Below, one piece after another: positions 5,370 through 9,073 of a stretch of 9,073 nt of DNA. The position numbers were made by a program, and so were the translations under genes. Source of the DNA: Rhodobacterales bacterium 34-62-10 (GTDB lineage: Bacteria > Pseudomonadota > Alphaproteobacteria > Rhodobacterales > Rhodobacteraceae); contig NCJR01000143.1 of NCBI GenBank assembly GCA_002282555.1, forward strand, positions 1 to 9,073, read 5' to 3'. Position 1 is the stretch's first letter. Every line of letters begins with the position of its first letter. The notes under the pieces were generated by a model. The model was given only the letters and a program-made list of their open reading frames with translations. It was not told the origin of the DNA and searched no databases.

Positions 5370-6233
5370 ATGAAACCTGATGTAAAGGCCTTTTTCGACG
5401 AGGCTACGAATACCGTCTCCTATGTGGTCAAGGACCCTCAGGGCAGCGCCTGCGCCATTATCGATTCCGTATTGGATTTCGACTATGCATCCGGGCGCAC
5501 GGACACGAAATCCGCCGATGCGATCATCGCGCATGTCAGGGCCGAAGGGCTGGACGTGCAATGGTTGCTGGAAACCCATGTCCATGCCGACCACCTGTCC
5601 GCCGCGCCCTATATTCAGGAACGCGTCGGCGGCAAGATCGGCATCGGTGACCGGATCAAGATCGTGCAGGACACGTTCGGCAAGGTCTTCAACGAAGGGA
5701 CCGAGTTTCAGCGTGACGGCAGCCAGTTCGACCGCCTGTTCGAGGAGGGCGACAGCTTCATGATCGGCCAGTTGCGCGGCGATGTGCTGCACACCCCCGG
5801 CCACACGCCCGCTTGTCTGACCTATGTGATCGGTGACGCGGCCTTTGTCGGCGACACGCTGTTCATGCCGGATTTCGGCACGGCACGCTGTGACTTTCCG
5901 GGCGGGTCGTCCGAGGTTCTGTTCAATTCGATCCAGAAGATCCTTGCCCTGCCCGACGACACGCGGATTTTCGTCTGCCATGATTACAAGGCGCCAGGGC
6001 GGGACGATTACGCTTGGGAAACCACAGTGGGCGCCCAGAAGCAGGGCAACATCCATGTGGGAACGGGCAAGAACCGCGAGGATTTCGTCAAGATGCGCGA
6101 TGCCCGCGACAAGCAGCTGGCCATGCCGAAACTGATCATCCCGTCGTTGCAGGTGAACATGCGCGCAGGCCAGATGCCGCCCGCAGATGACCAGGGCAAT
6201 GTGTATCTGAAAGTGCCGATCAACAAACTTTGA
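5370..6233 (+). CDS. MBL-fold persulfide dioxygenase (ETHE1/Blh-type)
   Basis: This 287-residue cytosolic metalloenzyme is expected to oxidise glutathione persulfide to sulfite with O2, detoxifying sulfide-derived sulfane sulfur. The metal site is fully visible: HVHADH (70-75), H145 in HTPGHT, D162 in GDTLF and H204 in CHDY. GTARCDFPGGS (170-180) is characteristic of the persulfide dioxygenase subgroup rather than glyoxalase II. In that subgroup the two His and one Asp hold a single iron. The long C-terminal extension (about 220-287, ending VYLKVPINKL) fits Blh-type proteins. I chose the ATG at 5370 because GGAGG (5357-5361) lies eight bases upstream. The frame opens at 5343, but that would place the start inside the inverted repeat. 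It heads an operon with two YeeE-like genes and a DUF442 gene. Unlike Blh of the BigR operon, it has no N-terminal DUF442 domain. Activity is inferred from family. Confidence 0.92.
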   Translation: MKPDVKAFFDEATNTVSYVVKDPQGSACAIIDSVLDFDYASGRTDTKSADAIIAHVRAEGLDVQWLLETHVHADHLSAAPYIQERVGGKIGIGDRIKIVQDTFGKVFNEGTEFQRDGSQFDRLFEEGDSFMIGQLRGDVLHTPGHTPACLTYVIGDAAFVGDTLFMPDFGTARCDFPGGSSEVLFNSIQKILALPDDTRIFVCHDYKAPGRDDYAWETTVGAQKQGNIHVGTGKNREDFVKMRDARDKQLAMPKLIIPSLQVNMRAGQMPPADDQGNVYLKVPINKL

Positions 6234-6242
6234 CCATCACCT

Positions 6243-6269
6243 CCGGTCGCGGCGCAAGATCACGACCGG
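6243..6269 (+). repeat. Hairpin in the pdo-yeeE intergenic space
   Basis: CCGGTCG (6243-6249) and CGACCGG (6263-6269) form a perfect 7-bp stem with a 13-base loop, ten bases after the dioxygenase stop and 36 before the next ATG. It is followed by CGCGTTT, only a very short T-run. It may reduce transcription into, or stabilise transcript upstream of, the membrane-protein genes. Confidence 0.4.
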
Positions 6270-6305
6270 CGCGTTTCCACGCAAACCAACAGGACAAGAG
6301 AAAAC

Positions 6306-6731
6306 ATGGAACAAGACTGGATTTGGGGTCTGGTGGGCGGTCTGCTCATCGGGACCGGGGGCGCCGTTTATCTTCTGGCCAATGGGCGGATCATGGGCGC
6401 CAGCGGCATCATCGGCGGGTTGGTGGATGGCACCGCACGCGATACGGCTGCGGAAAAACTGGTATTTCTGGCAGCCGTCTTCCTGCTGCCGATCCTGCTC
6501 TATCCGCTCTATGGCAATGTTGACACCCATGTCTCGACCAATCCGCTGGTGATCGTGGCGGCGGGGCTTCTGGTGGGTGTGGGCACGCGACTTGCCAATG
6601 GCTGCACCTCGGGGCACGGGGTTTGCGGGATTTCCCGTTTCAGCCTGCGCGGGATCGTGGCGACCGTGTTCTACATTCTGGCAGGCGGGCTGACAGTCGT
6701 GTTCTTCCGTCATCTGTTGGGAGCGATCTGA
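6306..6731 (+). CDS. YeeE/YedE family sulfur-compound transporter, half-size, first copy
   Basis: This 141-residue inner-membrane protein has about four hydrophobic segments (near 6-26, 51-69, 79-97 and 115-137). The signature [19 protein letters not shown] (98-116) is the YeeE/YedE block, with C100, H104 and C107. In thiosulfate transporters of this family (TsuA/YeeE), such Cys residues pass the sulfur substrate through the membrane. In BigR-type operons and in Pmp proteins, two half-size polypeptides take the place of one full-length transporter, and the next gene is the likely partner half. The ribosome binding site is modest (AGGACAAGAG just upstream). The stop overlaps the next start by one base (TGATG at 6729-6733), which suggests translational coupling. 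The substrate (thiosulfate, sulfite or persulfide-derived species, import or export) cannot be read from the sequence. Confidence 0.9.
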   Translation: MEQDWIWGLVGGLLIGTGGAVYLLANGRIMGASGIIGGLVDGTARDTAAEKLVFLAAVFLLPILLYPLYGNVDTHVSTNPLVIVAAGLLVGVGTRLANGCTSGHGVCGISRFSLRGIVATVFYILAGGLTVVFFRHLLGAI

Positions 6732-7162
6732 TGCGGCTGCTTTATGCTTTCATCGCAGGCGGGCTGTTCGGCGCGGGGCTGTTCGTGTCCGGCATGACCG
6801 ATACGTCCAAGGTGCAGGGCTGGCTGGATGTCTTTGGCGATTGGGACCCGACGCTGGCCTTCGTGATGGGCGGCGCGATCATCCCCATGGCCATCGCGTG
6901 GCGGTTGGTGCCGGGGCGCAAGCCCTTGGTCGGTGGTGCATTTCCCGAACCGCAGGAGCCGCGCATCAGCCGCAATCTGGTGCTGGGATCGACCCTGTTC
7001 GGTGCAGGCTGGGGGCTTGCAGGGCTTTGCCCCGGCCCGGCCATCGCCTCGCTGTCCTATGGCGGGGTCTGGCACTGGGTCTTTGCGGCTGCCATGCTTG
7101 CGGGAATGGCGCTGGCCCCGCTGTTGCGTGTCAGGCTGGACAGGCTTGTTCCGGCGGAATAA
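6731..7162 (+). CDS. YeeE/YedE-related membrane protein (DUF6691 type), second copy
   Basis: This 143-residue membrane protein is coupled to the previous gene by a one-base stop/start overlap. Hydrophobic segments lie near 3-21, 42-60, 84-103 and 114-132. GLFGAGLFVSGMTDTSKVQG (11-30) and WGLAGLCPGPAIASL (94-108) are the diagnostic blocks. The single conserved cysteine, C100, sits where the first copy has the GCTSG cysteine. The two halves face each other by sequence pattern as an inverted-topology pair would, so they probably form one transporter. The longer open frame reaching back to 6623 is rejected because its extra 36 residues read through the first gene in another frame. The DUF6691 label is from memory of how such proteins are named. 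Confidence 0.88.
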   Translation: MRLLYAFIAGGLFGAGLFVSGMTDTSKVQGWLDVFGDWDPTLAFVMGGAIIPMAIAWRLVPGRKPLVGGAFPEPQEPRISRNLVLGSTLFGAGWGLAGLCPGPAIASLSYGGVWHWVFAAAMLAGMALAPLLRVRLDRLVPAE

Positions 7163-7170
7163 GCAGAGCC

Positions 7171-7605
7171 ATGGATATTCGCCAGATCACACCCCGCTAT
7201 GCCGTTTCGCCCCAGATCGACCCCGAGGATATCGCGGCGATCAAGGCGGCCGGATTCACCACGCTTATCTGCAACCGCCCGGATGAGGAGGTTCCTGCCT
7301 CGCTCCGCGCGGATGTCATGGCCAAGACTGCCGCCGAAGCGGGGCTGACCTTTCATGCCTTGCCGCTGACCCATCAGACCATGACGCCCCAGAATGTGGC
7401 CCATCAACGCGATCTGATCACAAACTCGCCCGGCCCGGTTCTGGCCTATTGCGCGTCCGGCACGCGCTGCTCGGTCGTGTGGTCCTTGGGTCAGGCCGGG
7501 CATCTGCCCGTGGATCAGATCATGCAGGCCACCGCCGCCGCAGGATATGATCTGGCCGGATTGCGCCCGCAGCTTGTTGTGCTGGACGCGCAGGGCGGCC
7601 TTTGA
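7171..7605 (+). CDS. DUF442/TIGR01244 sulfurtransferase (phosphatase-fold)
   Basis: This 144-residue cytosolic protein has a tyrosine-phosphatase-like fold. The block TLICNRPDEE (31-40) and the P-loop YCASGTRC (93-100, catalytic C94) are typical of the DUF442/TIGR01244 group. In Blh and CstB proteins the domain is fused to, or works with, persulfide dioxygenase as a thiosulfate:thiol sulfurtransferase or rhodanese-like partner. C100 and C34 are further cysteines. It starts eight bases after the second YeeE-like stop with only a weak purine stretch (AAGCAGAG), so it is probably translated by coupling. It closes the sulfur operon. Its stop lies three bases from the stop of the convergent FliM-like gene, leaving no room for a terminator. 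As a free-standing protein it complements the dioxygenase, which lacks this domain. The sulfur-transfer role is inferred from context. Confidence 0.88.
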   Translation: MDIRQITPRYAVSPQIDPEDIAAIKAAGFTTLICNRPDEEVPASLRADVMAKTAAEAGLTFHALPLTHQTMTPQNVAHQRDLITNSPGPVLAYCASGTRCSVVWSLGQAGHLPVDQIMQATAAAGYDLAGLRPQLVVLDAQGGL

Positions 7606-7608
7606 TCG

Positions 7609-8703
7609 TCAGGCGGCTGCAGGCCCGTCATTGAAGGCATAGGGTTGCAGGTCATCTGCCGCCGCGCCGAATGACCCGGTGGCGTCCGGTCGTTTCAAAT
7701 CATGGTCCGGCCGCGTTTCCGGGCTGTAATCGTTTGGGGCCTGCGGTGTGATTACAGCGCTTGATGGACCCTTGGCGCTTCGGGGTGGCGCAGCTTGGGC
7801 CGAAAGGTCTGGACTGCCGACCGGCGTCAGCCTGTGGTCGGGGTTGGTCAACCGCAAGGCACGCATCCCGTCCACCTTCCCCAACCGGCCCGTCGCAACC
7901 AGTTGCCGACCCGCAGCTTCGATCGCAATCTCTCGCAGCGCATCAGAGGGCAAAGGCAGCACATCGCCCACCGCCAGCCTGCCGAAGTCGGACAATGGCA
8001 ACGACAGCCGGCATAGGATGGCATCCAGACGCACCGGCGCGTCAAGAACCCGCTCCTGCAATTGGGCCGAAATCTCGCCCGCGTCCGTGCCGTTTGTCGT
8101 CACGGATGGGGCCAGGCGTTGTGGCAGGGCCAGCATCACCTCACCGCTGCGGAGGCCATCTGCGATATCCAGCGGCAGCCGGAACACATGAAAATCCGGC
8201 GCACCCAGCGCCATGCCAAGACTGCGGCGATCGTCGATCATCGCGCCATAGCGATATCCGCAGGTCCAATAGGCATCAGGATGATCCAGCAGATGCTGCG
8301 ACATCCGGTGCAGGATACCGTCGACCAAGGGCGCGGCCATCGCCGCATCCGTTCGCGTCAACGGCCGTTCGCGCAGAGGCCTTGCCAGAACCTGACCCAC
8401 CGTCTGCATTTCGATCAAGGCCGCAAGCGTCGCCGCATCCAGCGTCATCACCCCCACGGCCCCGTCAGGCCCGTCCAGCAAAAGCAGCAAGACGCCATCG
8501 GGAACCATCTTCAACAGGCCGGCATGATCAACCAGCGCACGTTCGATCCCCTGCACCGACAGCACCAGTGAAAACGAGGCGTCCGCGGTCTTTTCCGTGG
8601 CAAGACGCAAGGCGCGCAACGGCGACATCGCCCGCGCCTCCTGCTCGTCCCGGGCGATCTTGGCCTTGCGGCGCAAGCCTGCATTTGATGCTGTTCCGAC
8701 CAT
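7609..8703 (-). CDS. FliM/FliN-family (SPOA domain) motor-switch-like protein
   Basis: This 364-residue soluble protein aligns in outline with FliM of the flagellar C-ring. Residues about 40-200 resemble the middle domain, including RPLTRTDAAMAAPLVDGIL (113-131). About 220-286 form a SPOA/FliN-type domain (LSLPLSDFGRLAVGDVLPLP, then IAIEAAGRQLVATGRLGKVD). The last roughly 75 residues are Pro/Ala/Ser-rich and probably disordered. The FliM N-terminal CheY-binding motif (LSQxEID) is absent; instead the chain opens with a basic LRRKAKIARDEQEARA region. I prefer the ATG at 8703, preceded by GGAGG, because third-position GC drops in the 25 codons between it and an alternative GTG at 8778. No other flagellar or type III secretion genes are in the window. 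It follows a histidine kinase gene on the same strand. Role as a true switch component is uncertain. Confidence 0.78.
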   Translation of the reverse strand: MVGTASNAGLRRKAKIARDEQEARAMSPLRALRLATEKTADASFSLVLSVQGIERALVDHAGLLKMVPDGVLLLLLDGPDGAVGVMTLDAATLAALIEMQTVGQVLARPLRERPLTRTDAAMAAPLVDGILHRMSQHLLDHPDAYWTCGYRYGAMIDDRRSLGMALGAPDFHVFRLPLDIADGLRSGEVMLALPQRLAPSVTTNGTDAGEISAQLQERVLDAPVRLDAILCRLSLPLSDFGRLAVGDVLPLPSDALREIAIEAAGRQLVATGRLGKVDGMRALRLTNPDHRLTPVGSPDLSAQAAPPRSAKGPSSAVITPQAPNDYSPETRPDHDLKRPDATGSFGAAADDLQPYAFNDGPAAA

Positions 8704-8792
8704 AGCCTCCGCCACCGCTTCTGCGGGTTCACACTGCAACTCTAGCCCCGAGAAGGTTACGAACTGCTGAACGCCCACGCGGAAATCCCGCC

Positions 8793-9073
8793 TTATTGCG
8801 CGGCCATGCGCTGTGCGGCGGGCAGACTGACGCGAAACGCCGCCCCGCCCTGCCCGGGCAGATATCCCAGCGTCCCGCCCAGCCGCGCCATGATCTCGCG
8901 GCAGATGGCCAGCCCCAGTCCCGCGCCGCCGGCCTGACGGTCCGCCACGCGGTAGAATTTCTCGAATACCATCGCCTGTGCCTGCGGAGGGATGCCCGAT
9001 CCGTTGTCGATGAAATCGACGATCACCCGCCCGCCCCTGCGACTGACATCAATGGTCAGTTCGGGACGATCCG
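8793..9073 (-). CDS. Sensor histidine kinase, C-terminal ATPase domain (5' part beyond window)
   Basis: The last 92 residues of a kinase read in from the right edge with no start in the window. Visible ATP-lid motifs are the G1 box DNGSGIP (22-28), the F box VFEKFYRV (35-42) and the G2 box GAGLGLAI (49-56). They are followed by CREIMARLGGTLGY and a short end AAFRVSLPAAQRMAAQ. The N box and the dimerisation/phospho-accepting domain lie outside. The motif spacing is that of HPK1-type kinases, and the FEKFYRV...GLGLAICR wording is like KdpD/PhoR-type proteins, not enough to name the partner. The GTG at 9026 sits inside the ATPase domain and is not a start. The FliM-like gene begins 89 bases downstream on the same strand (or 14 if its GTG is used), so the two may be co-transcribed. 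Confidence 0.88.
   Translation of the reverse strand, partial: DRPELTIDVSRRGGRVIVDFIDNGSGIPPQAQAMVFEKFYRVADRQAGGAGLGLAICREIMARLGGTLGYLPGQGGAAFRVSLPAAQRMAAQ

Noticed and set aside
5208..6056. 282-residue open frame on the - strand over the dioxygenase gene
   Set aside because: It is antisense to a gene with complete catalytic motifs, has no family signature, and would run through the dksA-like start region and the promoter.
7761..8705. 314-residue open frame on the + strand
   Set aside because: It is a Pro/Arg/His-rich shadow of the FliM-like gene with no domain and no credible start.
8779..8792. GCGG/CCGC mini-stem after the histidine kinase stop as a terminator
   Set aside because: Only four pairs and no T-tract; read-through into the FliM-like gene is more likely.

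Overview
The window looks like chromosomal DNA of a marine-type Rhodobacterales (Roseobacter-like) alphaproteobacterium. This rests on the high GC content, strongly GC-biased third codon positions, a GapR/DUF2312 nucleoid protein found in alphaproteobacteria, and several conserved hypothetical genes of the type seen in Rhodobacteraceae. No rRNA, tRNA, CRISPR array, insertion sequence or phage gene was seen.

Layout. 1-688 (-) is the N-terminal part of a two-domain iron-type ABC permease running off the left edge. 814-1689 (+) is a conserved hypothetical protein with a degenerate sulfotransferase-like N-terminus, convergent with gapR (1699-1959, -). A 12-bp inverted repeat lies between gapR and a divergent two-helix membrane protein (2100-2315, +). 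From 4478 down to 2336 (-) runs a FadB/FadJ-type enoyl-CoA hydratase/3-hydroxyacyl-CoA dehydrogenase gene. It is frameshifted near 3250-3281 and has lost catalytic residues in both domains, so I call it a pseudogene. Upstream of it on the same strand are a small, probably frameshifted Cys-rich ORF (about 4580-4832), a perfect 10-bp hairpin touching that ORF's ribosome binding site, and a short DksA/TraR zinc-finger protein (4888-5211).

The most coherent functional unit is on the + strand at 5370-7605: a persulfide-dioxygenase-type metallo-beta-lactamase protein, two half-size YeeE/YedE membrane proteins and a DUF442 (TIGR01244) sulfurtransferase/phosphatase-like protein. Together they form a sulfide/sulfane-sulfur handling cassette. 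It resembles the BigR/Blh operons, but here the DUF442 and dioxygenase parts are separate genes at opposite ends of the operon. Its upstream region carries a candidate sigma-70 promoter overlapped by an AT-rich inverted repeat, and an FNR-like box between it and the divergent dksA-like gene. Regulator and sulfide:quinone reductase genes are not in the window.

The right end (-) holds a lone FliM-like SPOA-domain protein (7609-8703). It is preceded by the C-terminal ATPase domain of a sensor histidine kinase (8793-9073) that enters from the right edge. Several functional assignments rest on motif recognition by eye, and no database search was run.
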